Assembly: GCF_900094625.1 (NCBI RefSeq)
Contig: NZ_FMAJ01000013.1
Span: forward strand, 86,237-150,236
Source: Rhizobium aethiopicum
Lineage (GTDB): Bacteria > Pseudomonadota > Alphaproteobacteria > Rhizobiales > Rhizobiaceae
DNA length: 64,000 nucleotides
Reading direction: 5' to 3'
Below are positions 25,183-33,901 of the stretch, piece by piece. The translations under genes and the position numbers were made by a program. The notes beneath the pieces are model-generated. The model was not told the origin of the DNA. It ran no database searches and worked only from the letters and a program-made list of their open reading frames with translations. Position 1 is the stretch's first letter. The number at the start of each line of letters is the position of its first letter.

Positions 25183-26703
25183 ATGACCGATAAGTCTTTC
25201 TATCTCACGACGACCATCCCCTACGTCAATGCCAGCCCGCATATCGGCTTTGCCCTTGAACTCGTCCAGGCCGATGCGCTTGCCCGATATCGCAAGGCCG
25301 AGGGTTGGACTGTGCGGCTGCAGACCGGGTCGGACGAAAACAGCCTGAAGAATGTTCTCGCCGCCGAAAGGGCCGGATGCGAACCATCCGCGTTCGTTGC
25401 CGACAACGCCGGACGATTCCACGAGCTGCAAACGGCATTAAACATCGATGCGGACGACTTTATTCGCACCAGCAGCGACCCTCGCCATCGCCCGGCCGTA
25501 GAAAGGCTCTGGCGGGCCTGCGAAGCGTCGGGCGACCTTTACAGGAAGAGTTACACCGGCCTTTACTGTACCGGCTGCGAACAGTTCTACGCCGAGAGCG
25601 AGCTCGTCGGCGGCTGCTGCCCGGAGCATCTGACCAAGCCGGAGGAGGTGACCGAAACCAACTGGTTCTTCCGGCTCTCCCGCTATGAGCAACGGCTTCG
25701 CATCGCCATCGCGACGGATGAGTTGCGGATCAACCCGCCGTCCCGGCGCAACGAAGTCCTGGCGCTGATCAATTCCGGCTTGAACGATTTCAGCGTTTCG
25801 CGCAGCTCCGAGCGGGCGAGAGGGTGGGGCATTCCGGTGCCCGGCGACCCAAAGCAAACCATCTATGTCTGGTACGACGCCCTCGGCAATTATCTGAGCG
25901 CGCTCGGATATGGGGAAGAAGCCGAACCCGAAGCGCTGCGTAAATTCTGGCTCGACGCTCACCGACGCGAGCACCTTGTCGGAAAAGGCGTCACCCGATT
26001 CCATGCTGTCTATTGGCCTGCCATCCTGCTTTCGGCCGGATTGCCGCTGCCGACGACAATCCATGTCCACGGTTACGTCACGGTCGACGGCCGGAAAATC
26101 GGAAAGTCGAACGGCAACGCCGTCGATCCGCTGCCGCTCGCGGCAGACTATGGCGCCGATGCCCTCCGATATTTCCTGCTGAGGCACATACGCGCGCATG
26201 AGGACGGCGATTTTACCGTGGAACGTCTGGAAGCGGCTTATCACGGCGAACTGATCGCCCAGCTCGGCAACCTCTTCAACCGGATATTATCGATCGCGGC
26301 AAAGCAGAAAATCGTCGTCTGTGTGAGGCTAGACGAAACCGATGAAGGGAAAGTCTCGGCAACGAGGCTTGCGGTGAAAAGGGCGATGGACACGGCTTCG
26401 TTCCATGAAGCCCTGGCGGCCGTCTTCGATCTTGTGTCCTACGCCAATAAGCGCGTGGTCGAACTGGAACCATGGGCGCTCGTCAAGGCACTGAACGCGG
26501 CTGCCGAGGCGGAGCGGTTTGAACTGGAAACGCGCCTTCTGACCAGTTTCGCCGCACTTGGTGGCCTTCTCCGCGAGATCGTTCTTCTCCTTGCGCCGTT
26601 CCTTCCGGAGACGGCTGAGACGCTGACCAGACAAATCGACATACTTGGCGGCGCAGCGCGATCCGACGTCCAGATCGTGCCGGTTTTCCCCAAGCTGAAT
26701 TAG
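25183..26703 (+). CDS. Methionyl-tRNA synthetase, divergent paralogue type
   Basis: A 506-residue class I synthetase that charges tRNA-Met. The Rossmann core starts FYLTTTIPYVNASPHIGFAL, where the HIGH signature is HIGF (20-23). The usual TGTDEHG is TGSDENS. A single zinc knuckle has C129, C132, C145 and C146. TIYVWYDALGNYLSALGY and the anticodon-side helical domain follow, and KMSKS reads KIGKS (305-309). There is no C-terminal tRNA-binding extension. AGGAAAGGA precedes ATG 25183, 43 bp after the attenuator. The divergence suggests a second, conditionally expressed MetRS beside a housekeeping metG elsewhere. Confidence 0.85.
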   Translation: MTDKSFYLTTTIPYVNASPHIGFALELVQADALARYRKAEGWTVRLQTGSDENSLKNVLAAERAGCEPSAFVADNAGRFHELQTALNIDADDFIRTSSDPRHRPAVERLWRACEASGDLYRKSYTGLYCTGCEQFYAESELVGGCCPEHLTKPEEVTETNWFFRLSRYEQRLRIAIATDELRINPPSRRNEVLALINSGLNDFSVSRSSERARGWGIPVPGDPKQTIYVWYDALGNYLSALGYGEEAEPEALRKFWLDAHRREHLVGKGVTRFHAVYWPAILLSAGLPLPTTIHVHGYVTVDGRKIGKSNGNAVDPLPLAADYGADALRYFLLRHIRAHEDGDFTVERLEAAYHGELIAQLGNLFNRILSIAAKQKIVVCVRLDETDEGKVSATRLAVKRAMDTASFHEALAAVFDLVSYANKRVVELEPWALVKALNAAAEAERFELETRLLTSFAALGGLLREIVLLLAPFLPETAETLTRQIDILGGAARSDVQIVPVFPKLN

Positions 26704-26716
26704 GCGAAGAGGCAGC

Positions 26717-26831
26717 CCGCCCCTCATCCGGCTGCCGCCACCTTCTCCCCGCACGCGGGGCGAAGGGACATGCCGCAACGTCTCCGTCCCCTCTCCCCGT
26801 CAGAACGGGGAGAGGGTTAGGGTGACGGGCA
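26717..26831 (+). repeat. RIME-like mosaic intergenic repeat, copy 1
   Basis: A palindromic element with CTTCTCCCCGCACGCGGGG and CCTCTCCCCGTCAGAACGGGG hairpin cores, bounded by CCCCTCATCCGGCTGCC and GGTTAGGGTGACGGGCA. Similar elements occur in this window at 33716-33856 (opposite orientation) and, as a half copy, at 41026-41100. It matches the Rhizobium-specific intergenic mosaic elements in style. It lies between the MetRS and nadE genes. Confidence 0.75.
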
Positions 26832-26949
26832 TTTTCTTGCTGCGAGGGAGCATCTTACGCACGGAACACGTACAACACAGTCACCACCTTACCCTTCCCA
26901 CATCTTTCCGCCATAGTGCCGCGGATCCCAAAACAACCAGGAGAATCCC

Positions 26950-27783
26950 ATGACTGTGCTGTCCGACGAACAAGGCGAGATCATCCGGGAACTCGGCGTT
27001 GCCGCCGAGATCAACCCGGAGCATGAGATCGAGCGGCGAACCGCCTTTCTCAAGGATTATCTCGTGGCGTCCGGCATGCGCGGCTACGTGCTCGGCATCA
27101 GTGGCGGCGTCGATTCGCTGACGGCGGCGCTGATTGCCCAGAAGGCGGTGCGCGAGCTGCGTGACGGCGGCCATGCGGCCGAATTCATTGCGGTGCGCCT
27201 TCCCTATGGGGTCCAGGCGGATGAGGCCGATGCAGCGAAGGCGCTCGCAACGATCGGCGCCGACCGCTCGATGGTGGTCAACATCAAGGAACCGGCGGAT
27301 GCAATGCTGGCCGCCGCGCAAAACGGCGGTCTCGCCTTCGCCGATGCCGGCCGGCAGGATTTCATCCTCGGCAACATCAAGGCGCGCCAGCGGATGATTG
27401 CCCAATTCGCTCTGGCCGGCGCGCTCGGCGGCCTGGTGATCGGCACCGATCATGCCGCAGAAGCGGTCATGGGCTTCTTCACCAAGTTCGGCGACGGCGC
27501 CGCCGATATCCTGCCGCTCGCCGGCCTCAACAAGCGCCGCGTCCGGCTGCTGGCAAAGCGGCTCGGCGCCCCGGACGAGCTGGTCTTCAAGGTGCCCACG
27601 GCCGATCTCGAGGACCAGCGGCCGCTGCGTCCCGACGAGGAGGCCTACGGTGTCACCTATGACGAGATCGACGATTTTCTCGAAGGCAAGCCGGTCGGCG
27701 AGATTGCCCGCCGCCGCATCCTCGCCGCCTATCGGGCGACCGCGCACAAGCGTGCGCTGCCGGTCGCCGTCAACGCGCTCTGA
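26950..27783 (+). CDS. nadE: Ammonia-dependent NAD+ synthetase
   Basis: A 277-residue enzyme that amidates deamido-NAD+ with ATP and ammonia, the last step of NAD synthesis. The PP-loop is GISGGVDSL (about 50-58). VVNIKEPADAML, GNIKARQRM, GTDHAAEAVMGFFTKFGDG and the C-terminal Arg/Lys-rich end match NadE of the short, glutaminase-less type. Start ATG 26950 follows CAGGAGAATCCC. The MFS gene converges on it, leaving about 20 bp. Confidence 0.92.
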   Translation: MTVLSDEQGEIIRELGVAAEINPEHEIERRTAFLKDYLVASGMRGYVLGISGGVDSLTAALIAQKAVRELRDGGHAAEFIAVRLPYGVQADEADAAKALATIGADRSMVVNIKEPADAMLAAAQNGGLAFADAGRQDFILGNIKARQRMIAQFALAGALGGLVIGTDHAAEAVMGFFTKFGDGAADILPLAGLNKRRVRLLAKRLGAPDELVFKVPTADLEDQRPLRPDEEAYGVTYDEIDDFLEGKPVGEIARRRILAAYRATAHKRALPVAVNAL

Positions 27784-27804
27784 GAGCTGGAGGCGATCGC
27801 CCGC

Positions 27805-29067
27805 TCAGGCGTCGAGCTGATCTGCGGAAGCATGCATGTTTGATGTCTCCGCCTCCCTCGGCCGCACCGCCCAGGCATAGGCCGCACCCCCCACAAGCAG
27901 CACCGCGGTGCCGAGGAAAACCGCCCGCATGCCGATATGGCCGCCGACGAAGCCGCCAAGGACAGGACCGGCTACCTGGCCGACATATTGCGACGAGACG
28001 GAAAGCCCGAGAATACCGCCGGCCGCACTATCCGGCACGCTGTGGCGGATGACGGCGGCGATGCAGGGCAGCAGCCCGCCGAGTGCTGCGCCCATCAGAA
28101 AACGCAGGATGATCAGCTGCCAGGGACTGGTGACGAAGGCCTGCGGGATCAATAGCAGCCCGGCGACCGCGAGCGCGCCTGCTATAACAGGCCAGTGGCC
28201 GATCCTGTCGGCGAGCCTGCCGAGCCAAGAGGCGGAAAGAATGCTGCCGAGGGCGGCGGCCGACATCACGAGCCCTGAGATCATGGTCACTTGCGCTTCG
28301 GCGGGCACGATCTCGGCGACATAGACGGTGATGATTGGCTCGATCGACATATTGGCGAACATCAGCAGCATGCCGGTAGCGAGCATGGCGATGACCGGCC
28401 GCTTGTCGGCCACGGATTTCCAGCCGCCGCTGGCTTTGGCCGCCCGGCTGCGGGCCGGCGACTTCTCCTCCTTGATCAGCAGGATGGTGGCGAGAAAGGC
28501 GAGAAAGATCATGCCGCCGGCGGCCAGAAACGTGCCGCGGATGCCGATGAGCGGCGGCAGCGCCCCGCCGATGAGCGGCCCGACGAGATTGCCGGCCATG
28601 ATGCCGGAAGAGAGCACGCCGAGCGCCCAGGCCGAGCGGTCCTTCGGCGTCTGCGTCGCCACCAGCACCATCGAGCCGGAGGCATAACCGCCGGCAAGCC
28701 CGACGAAGACGCGCAGCGCCACCAGCTGCCAGACATTGCCGGCCATGCCCATCAGCGAAATCGCCAGTGTCATGCCGAGACTGGCGCGTACCAGCATCAA
28801 CTTGCGGCCGTAGATGTCGCCGAGCCTGCCCCAGAGCGGCGCAACGAGGGCCGCGGCAAGAAAGGTTGCGCCATAGGCGATACCCGACCATTGCACGATC
28901 GCCGCATGCTCGGTCACGCCGAGCTCCTCGACATAAAGCGGCAGGAAGGGAAGCAGCAGCGTCATCGCCACGATCGTCGTGAAGGAACCGATCAGCGAGA
29001 CGGCGAGGTTGCGCTTCCAGTAGATCGAGCCCGGCTTGGCGCTGGCCTCCCGTTGCGTGTCTGTCAT
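27805..29067 (-). CDS. MFS multidrug-type efflux transporter
   Basis: A 420-residue protein with 12 predicted helices. The drug:H+ antiporter-1 loop motif appears as APLWGRLGDIYGRKLMLVRA and is mirrored in the second half by SWLGRLADRIGHWPVI. ATG 29067 (GAGG upstream) is preferred; the frame stays open to 29184, into the divergent gene's ribosome site. The substrate is unknown. It is divergent from the SnoaL-like gene. Confidence 0.85.
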   Translation of the reverse strand: MTDTQREASAKPGSIYWKRNLAVSLIGSFTTIVAMTLLLPFLPLYVEELGVTEHAAIVQWSGIAYGATFLAAALVAPLWGRLGDIYGRKLMLVRASLGMTLAISLMGMAGNVWQLVALRVFVGLAGGYASGSMVLVATQTPKDRSAWALGVLSSGIMAGNLVGPLIGGALPPLIGIRGTFLAAGGMIFLAFLATILLIKEEKSPARSRAAKASGGWKSVADKRPVIAMLATGMLLMFANMSIEPIITVYVAEIVPAEAQVTMISGLVMSAAALGSILSASWLGRLADRIGHWPVIAGALAVAGLLLIPQAFVTSPWQLIILRFLMGAALGGLLPCIAAVIRHSVPDSAAGGILGLSVSSQYVGQVAGPVLGGFVGGHIGMRAVFLGTAVLLVGGAAYAWAVRPREAETSNMHASADQLDA

Positions 29068-29182
29068 TCTTGCCTCGGCATCGATCCTGCAGCGCAGTTG
29101 CGCCGCAATCTGGATCATCTCGGATAAAAGTGCTAGAACATAACCAATTGCGAGATGCAATCGGTCAATCGGAGGACTTGCC

Positions 29183-29527
29183 ATGAACGCGATCGCTCCA
29201 TCCCGCGAGCAGACCGTGCGCGAACTCTACGCCGCCTATCTCGCCGACCGCAAGGATATTGCCGGCGCCATGCTGACGGACGATTTCACCTTCTCCAGTC
29301 CGCGCGACGACCATATCGACAGGACCGCCTATTTCGAGCACTGCTGGCCGAAGGAGCCGCTCTTCCGCGGGATCCAAATCGAATTCCTGGCGATCAAGGG
29401 CGACGAGGCTGTTGTGCGTTACCGCGCCGAAAAACTGGACGGCACGAGTTTCACCAACATGGAAAGCCTTCGTTTTCGCGGCGACAGGATCGCCGCCGTG
29501 GATGTCTATTTCGGCCGAAATCTGTAG
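29183..29527 (+). CDS. SnoaL-like / NTF2-fold small protein
   Basis: A 114-residue protein of the NTF2-like superfamily: REQTVRELYAAYLADRKDIA helix, MLTDDFTFSSPRDDHIDR, then alternating strands ending IAAVDVYFGRNL. GGAGGA lies before ATG 29183. Proteins of this fold bind small hydrophobic ligands or act as isomerases or hydrolases; nothing here decides which. It is followed directly by the palindromic element at 29544. Confidence 0.8.
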   Translation: MNAIAPSREQTVRELYAAYLADRKDIAGAMLTDDFTFSSPRDDHIDRTAYFEHCWPKEPLFRGIQIEFLAIKGDEAVVRYRAEKLDGTSFTNMESLRFRGDRIAAVDVYFGRNL

Positions 29528-29543
29528 TTCCGGCGCGGGCTAA

Positions 29544-29894
29544 AGCCTTTCCGGGTTAGCCCGAAGCATTCTGTTGGCTCAAACGGAGGCGGATGGTCGA
29601 CCGGCCGGCGCGCGTCGTAGCCCGGTTCTACGGCCAAGCCGGCCGGTCGATCAGCCGGCCCGTTTCAGCCAACCCTCTTGCAGATTTGCCAGGCAAATCT
29701 GCAAGACCATGGAATCGCCGGACGCACTTTTCGCTTCGCCACGGCGAAGCGGTGCTGCCGGAGGGCCGGGCATGTTTCCGCCAGGATCAAGGGCGATCGG
29801 CTCGGACGTACCTTGGGGTATGCCCTTCGCCAATCGCCCTTGCCCTGACGAAAACCTGCTCCGGCAGAATGCTTCAATCTAACCCGGAAAGGCT
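29544..29894. repeat. MITE-like element with inverted ends and four internal hairpins
   Basis: The ends 29544-29577 and 29861-29894 are inverted copies: both read AGCCTTTCCGGGTTAG, then three variable bases, GAAGCATTCTG, two variable bases, GG. Inside are four hairpins: 13-bp arms 29597-29609/29638-29650, 14-bp perfect arms 29677-29690/29692-29705, 9-bp arms 29732-29740/29743-29751 and 10-bp arms 29788-29797/29833-29842. No protein is encoded. It fills the gap between two convergent genes and looks like a non-autonomous mobile element or a family of structured repeats. Confidence 0.65.
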
Positions 29895-29895
29895 C

Positions 29896-30627
29896 TTAGA
29901 AGAGCCGCATCGCTGACGTTGTGATGATGACCATCGAGACCGCCACCATCAGTGCCCGCACCGGCAGCCGCTTGACGAGGATGGCGCCGAAAGGCGCGGC
30001 GACGACGCCGCCGATGATGAGGCCGACCGCCGAATTGAGCTCGGACCAACCGAGCGTCACGACGAAGGTGATCGAAATCGTCAGCGTCACCGCGAATTCG
30101 GTGAAATTCGTCGAGCCGATCACCCGTTTCAGGTCATGGCCGCGCCCGACCAGCGTGCTGGTGACGACAGGACCCCATCCGCCGCCGCCGATCGCATCGA
30201 GCAGGCCACCGAAAAAGCCAACGGGCGGCACGGCCCAGTCGCGCACCTCGCGCCTGATCTGCGGTCGGAAGGCCTTGTAGAGGATCAGGAGGCCGATTGC
30301 GATCAGATAGGCCGATACGAAGGGCTCGATCACCTTGCCGTCGATATTGGAAAGCAGAGTGGCGCCGATCGCGCCACCGATCATGCCGGCCGGAGCGAGA
30401 CGCGCCACCAGCCGCCAGTCGACATTGCGATGATAGGCATGCGACAGGCCTGACGCCGCCGTCGTGAACATTTCCGTCACATGCGTCATGGCGCTGGCAT
30501 TGGCCACCGGCACCCCGAAAGCCAGCAGGCTCGTCGTCGACAGCACGCCGAAGGCCATGCCGAGCGCGCCGTCGACGATCTGCGCGCAGAAGCCAATGGC
30601 GATGAAAAAGAAGATATCCGATGTCAT
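29896..30627 (-). CDS. TSUP (TauE/SafE) family membrane protein
   Basis: A 243-residue membrane protein with about seven or eight helices and the duplicated TSUP layout: GFCAQIVDGALGMAFGVLST in the first half and FFGGLLDAIGGGGWGPVVTS in the second. Members export sulfite, sulfoacetate or related organosulfur anions. The stop lies two bases beyond the palindromic element. The substrate is not determinable. Confidence 0.87.
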   Translation of the reverse strand: MTSDIFFFIAIGFCAQIVDGALGMAFGVLSTTSLLAFGVPVANASAMTHVTEMFTTAASGLSHAYHRNVDWRLVARLAPAGMIGGAIGATLLSNIDGKVIEPFVSAYLIAIGLLILYKAFRPQIRREVRDWAVPPVGFFGGLLDAIGGGGWGPVVTSTLVGRGHDLKRVIGSTNFTEFAVTLTISITFVVTLGWSELNSAVGLIIGGVVAAPFGAILVKRLPVRALMVAVSMVIITTSAMRLF

Positions 30628-30686
30628 GCAGTCCCCTCAGGCGAACGGTAGCATCAGAATCGGCGATGCGGAAAAGATTTTTGGTC

Positions 30687-31340
30687 TCAGGAAGAAAAGC
30701 CGCGCTGCTTCAGCCGGACGATCTTGAAAAAGCCGTGCGGAAAGACCGGCAGAATATCGGTCGTTGAAAAATCGCCGCGGCGCTCGGCCCAGGCGACGAT
30801 GCGGTGGATGCGGAAGGCCGACGACCAGCCGATGTGCCGCACCAGCGGCGCCACCGCCGCCTCGATCGCGCCCTGCAGACCGGCGCCGTCGCCGAGCTTG
30901 CTTGCCAGGATGATCTCGCCGCCCGGCCGCAGCACCCGGGCGCACTCGTCCAGCGCCCGCTCCGGCTCGGGAATGAGTGTGATGACGAAGGGCAGGCAAA
31001 CCACGTCGAAGGACTTGTCGGCAAAGCTCAGCGCATGCGCATCCATCACCTCGAGCGCCTGCACATGCTGCAGGTTTTCCCGCTGCACCTTTTCGCGCGC
31101 CCGTGCGATCATATGTTCGGAAATGTCGATGCCGGTTACCCGGCAACGGTTCGGATAGTGGGCGAGCGTCAGGCCAGTGCCGACCCCGATTTCCAGAATC
31201 TCGGTGCCGGCGGCAGCGGCGAGCGCGGCAAGCTTGCGGTGGCCGTCGCGCAGAATGCCGCGATAGACGCGATCATAGACCGGCGCCCAGCGCTGATAGA
31301 TTTTCTGCTGATCTTCCGCCCGGTTGCGACGCTCCGACAT
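30687..31340 (-). CDS. Class I SAM methyltransferase, PmtA/UbiE-like
   Basis: A 217-residue methyltransferase. YQRWAPVYDRVYRGILRDGH at the start, motif I EILEIGVGTGLTLAHYP, GIDISEHM, MDAHALSFADKSFDVV and RVLRPGGEIILA. The YxxWAPVYD opening and the weakly hydrophobic C-terminus resemble the Rhodobacter-type phosphatidylethanolamine N-methyltransferase, which would feed phosphatidylcholine synthesis in a rhizobium. A UbiE-like or other substrate is possible. ATG 31340 has GGGAGGG upstream; the longer open frame to 31538 is not supported. Confidence 0.75.
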   Translation of the reverse strand: MSERRNRAEDQQKIYQRWAPVYDRVYRGILRDGHRKLAALAAAAGTEILEIGVGTGLTLAHYPNRCRVTGIDISEHMIARAREKVQRENLQHVQALEVMDAHALSFADKSFDVVCLPFVITLIPEPERALDECARVLRPGGEIILASKLGDGAGLQGAIEAAVAPLVRHIGWSSAFRIHRIVAWAERRGDFSTTDILPVFPHGFFKIVRLKQRGFSS

Positions 31341-31413
31341 GTCTGAACCCTCCCTGCGCATAGCCCGAGATCCGAATCGATTTTCGGAAAGGATCAGGCG
31401 TTTATCGCAAACA

Positions 31414-31453
31414 TAGAGCGCCCAAGCGCCTCTCATAGACGCGGGGCGCTCTA
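31414..31453. repeat. Inverted repeat upstream of the methyltransferase gene
   Basis: TAGAGCGCCC (31414-31423) and GGGCGCTCTA (31444-31453) are perfect 10-bp complements around a 20-nt loop. The site is about 75 bp above the methyltransferase start and could be an operator or an RNA hairpin in its leader. There is no further support. Confidence 0.45.
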
Positions 31454-31544
31454 AAAACCCAGAATTCAACTCCCAAGGGAGGGCCTGGGTTCCGCTCGGA
31501 ATGGGACTGAAGGCCCAAACCGTACCGCGGCCGGCCACAGGCTG

Positions 31545-31871
31545 CTACTTTGTCGGCGTCAGCCCAAGCTCTTTAGCGTCCATAGCGCTGCCGATCTCGA
31601 CCGACTTCTCCTGCTTGTCATAGACGCAGATCTGGACGACGAGCCCCTTGGCCCCCTTCGGCTTTCCAGTTACCAGGGCCAGCCCGTAATGCGAGCTGCC
31701 GAAGGGATCGACGGCGGCCTTCGGTTTCTCGATTGCAACCGCGGCCTTCCTGCACTTGGCTTCCACGTCAGCGGCCAGCTGCTTCCAGGCCTCCTCCGAA
31801 GATGCGTGCGCCGCAGTGACAAGAAACGGAAGCACGGCAATGGCGAGATGCGGGATTATATTCCTGTTCAT
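31545..31871 (-). CDS. Small secreted protein of unknown function
   Basis: 108 residues with a Sec signal peptide (about 1-24, cleavage after AHAS). The mature part, about 85 residues, has one conserved-looking pair of cysteines (C40 and C82) that may form a disulfide. It contains EEAWKQLAADVEAKC and HYGLALVTGKPKGAKG, and ends in charged residues. I do not recognise a family. ATG 31871 follows TGGAGATCC; the open frame upstream into the sodB region is not supported. Confidence 0.7.
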   Translation of the reverse strand: MNRNIIPHLAIAVLPFLVTAAHASSEEAWKQLAADVEAKCRKAAVAIEKPKAAVDPFGSSHYGLALVTGKPKGAKGLVVQICVYDKQEKSVEIGSAMDAKELGLTPTK

Positions 31872-32084
31872 ATCGGATCTCCATTGATGTCTGTCGCTGG
31901 CGAAAACGGTTATCGCGGCGGTACGACGGGCGATTTGCACGGCCGAATCCCGCCCTGAAACTGAGGCAAATTTTCCTCCGTCCGGTCGTTTTTTGATATT
32001 TCGCCGGTTGCCTCTCCTCCTTTCCCCTCCTATGTTCCGCCTCACCTGCCGATGACGCAATCTATTGCCAAGAGGAGATCTGAC

Positions 32085-32687
32085 ATGGCTTTCGAATTGC
32101 CTGAACTTCCCTATGATTACGAAGCGCTTGCCCCCTTCATGTCGAAGGAAACGCTGCAGTTTCACCACGACAAGCACCACAAGGCCTATGTCGACAACGG
32201 CAACAAGCTCGCCGCCGAAGCCGGCCTTTCGGATCTCTCGCTCGAAGAGGTCGTGAAGAAGTCCTTCGGCACCAATGCCGGCCTCTTCAACAACGCCGCC
32301 CAGCATTACAACCACATCCATTTCTGGAAGTGGATGAAGAAGGGCGGCGGCGGCAACAAGCTGCCGGGCAAGCTCGAAGCGGCCTTCGCCTCCGATCTCG
32401 GCGGCTATGACAAGTTCAAGGCCGATTTCGCCAATGCCGGCGCTACCCAGTTCGGTTCCGGCTGGGCCTGGGTTTCCGTCAAGAACGGCAAGCTCGAAAT
32501 CTCCAAGACCCCGAACGGCGAAAACCCGCTCGTCCACGGCGCCACCCCGATCCTCGGCGTCGACGTCTGGGAACACTCCTATTACATCGACTATCGGAAC
32601 GCACGCCCGAAGTACCTCGAAGCCTTCGTCGATAGCCTGATCAACTGGGATTACGTCCTGGAGCGCTACGAAGAAGCCACGAAGTAA
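32085..32687 (+). CDS. sodB: Superoxide dismutase, Fe/Mn type
   Basis: A 200-residue cytoplasmic SOD. Metal ligands are His in LQFHHDKHHKAYV, His in AAQHYNHIHFW, and Asp/His in GVDVWEHSYYIDY. GGNKLPG and FGSGWAWV are typical. ATG 32085 is preceded by AAGAGGAGA; the frame starts earlier at 32052 without a ribosome site. A strong terminator follows, so it is monocistronic. Iron versus manganese cannot be told with certainty, so the sodB symbol is by convention. Confidence 0.93.
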   Translation: MAFELPELPYDYEALAPFMSKETLQFHHDKHHKAYVDNGNKLAAEAGLSDLSLEEVVKKSFGTNAGLFNNAAQHYNHIHFWKWMKKGGGGNKLPGKLEAAFASDLGGYDKFKADFANAGATQFGSGWAWVSVKNGKLEISKTPNGENPLVHGATPILGVDVWEHSYYIDYRNARPKYLEAFVDSLINWDYVLERYEEATK

Positions 32688-32708
32688 GCGGCTTCCGCCG
32701 AAAACTTC

Positions 32709-32745
32709 AACACCCGGTGCCTCGATGCGCCGGGTGTTTGCTTTT
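32709..32745 (+). terminator. Rho-independent terminator of the SOD gene
   Basis: AACACCCGG (32709-32717) pairs perfectly with CCGGGTGTT (32730-32738), followed by TTGCTTTT. It starts 21 bp past the stop. Confidence 0.82.
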
Positions 32746-32794
32746 CATCTGAAGCCGTCACAGCCCCGTCATCGGCCGCTCCTAATTACGCCCC

Positions 32795-33640
32795 ATGTCG
32801 TCCTCTGCTGTTCCCTTGTTCCGCTTCGGCATCATAGCCGACCCGCAATATGCGGCGGTTGCCCCGCACGCGGCGATGGATCGCTATTACGCCAACAGCC
32901 TCACCAAAGTCGCCGAGGCGATTGAGGTCTTCAATGGCGAGGAGTTGAGCTTCGTCATGACGCTCGGCGATATCATCGACCGCAGTTTCTCCAGCTTCGA
33001 TGACATCCTGCCGGTCTACGGCAAGCTGAGGCACGAGGCGCTCTTCCTGCTCGGCAATCACGATTTCTCCGTTTCCGCCGGGCACCTTTCCGAAGTCGCC
33101 ACCCGTCTTGGCATGCCCGCGCCCTATTACAGTTTTTCCCGTCATGGCTGGCGCTTCATCGTGCTGGACGGCAACGAGGTTAGCACCTTCGCGCCGCCGG
33201 AGAACCATCCTCATCGCGCCCTTGCCGCACGGATGCTGGCGGAGCTGCAGGCCAAAGAGGCTGCGAATGCCCATCGCTGGAACGGTGCGCTGAGCGACGC
33301 GCAATTCGCCTGGCTCGGCGATGAAGTCGCCAATGCGGCTGCCGCCGGCGAGAAGGTCATCGTCATGAACCATTATCCCGTGTATCCGCCCGGCGCGCAC
33401 GGCATGTGGGACAGCGAACGCGTCGTCGCGCTGCTCGCCTCGCAAGCCCATGTCGTCGCCTATCTCAACGGCCACGACCATGTCGGCAATTACGGTAAGG
33501 CCGGTGCCTGCCACTTCGTCAACTTCAAGGGCGTCGTCGACACCGAGAAAGAAAATGCCTTCGCCCTCGTCGAGGTGCATGCAGACTGCATCGAAATCCG
33601 CGGCTTCGGCCGCGAGGAGAGCCGCAGGCTGGATTACTAG
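32795..33640 (+). CDS. Metallophosphoesterase, ADP-ribose/CDP-alcohol diphosphatase-like
   Basis: A 281-residue calcineurin-type phosphoesterase. All metal motifs are present: FGIIADPQYA (D-x-Q rather than D-x-H), GDIIDR, LLGNHDFS, MNHYPVYP and LNGHDH. The DPQ form is characteristic of the Mn2+-dependent ADP-ribose/CDP-alcohol diphosphatase group, which cleaves ADP-ribose, CDP-choline and similar compounds. No signal peptide. ATG 32795 lacks a strong ribosome site, so the start is moderately sure. It is independent of sodB because of the terminator between them. Confidence 0.82.
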   Translation: MSSSAVPLFRFGIIADPQYAAVAPHAAMDRYYANSLTKVAEAIEVFNGEELSFVMTLGDIIDRSFSSFDDILPVYGKLRHEALFLLGNHDFSVSAGHLSEVATRLGMPAPYYSFSRHGWRFIVLDGNEVSTFAPPENHPHRALAARMLAELQAKEAANAHRWNGALSDAQFAWLGDEVANAAAAGEKVIVMNHYPVYPPGAHGMWDSERVVALLASQAHVVAYLNGHDHVGNYGKAGACHFVNFKGVVDTEKENAFALVEVHADCIEIRGFGREESRRLDY

Positions 33641-33715
33641 GCGGCGACCGGGGCCGGCACGTCTTTTCATCCTGCTCAGGCTTGTGCCACATTGCCGTCA
33701 GATCCGTGCCGATGG

Positions 33716-33856
33716 CTGCCCCTCACCCTAACCCTCTCCCCGTAAGCGGGGCGAGGGGACGTGCCATACGAGAAGTTGGCGAGGAACGGAGAGGCCGCGG
33801 CATATCCCCTTCGCCCCGTTTACGGGGAGAAGGTGCCGGCAGGCGGATGAGGGGCA
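33716..33856 (-). repeat. RIME-like mosaic intergenic repeat, copy 2 (inverted)
   Basis: It contains CCTCTCCCCGTAAGCGGGG and CTTCGCCCCGTTTACGGGG hairpin cores, bounded by CCTCACCCTAACC and CGGATGAGGGGCA. It is the reverse-orientation relative of 26717-26831, with a longer centre. It lies between the phosphoesterase and WYL regulator genes, which converge. Confidence 0.75.
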
Positions 33857-33901
33857 CCTCGACGGGCATCTGAGCGCGTTGATGATAGGCTAACGCCCAC
33901 A

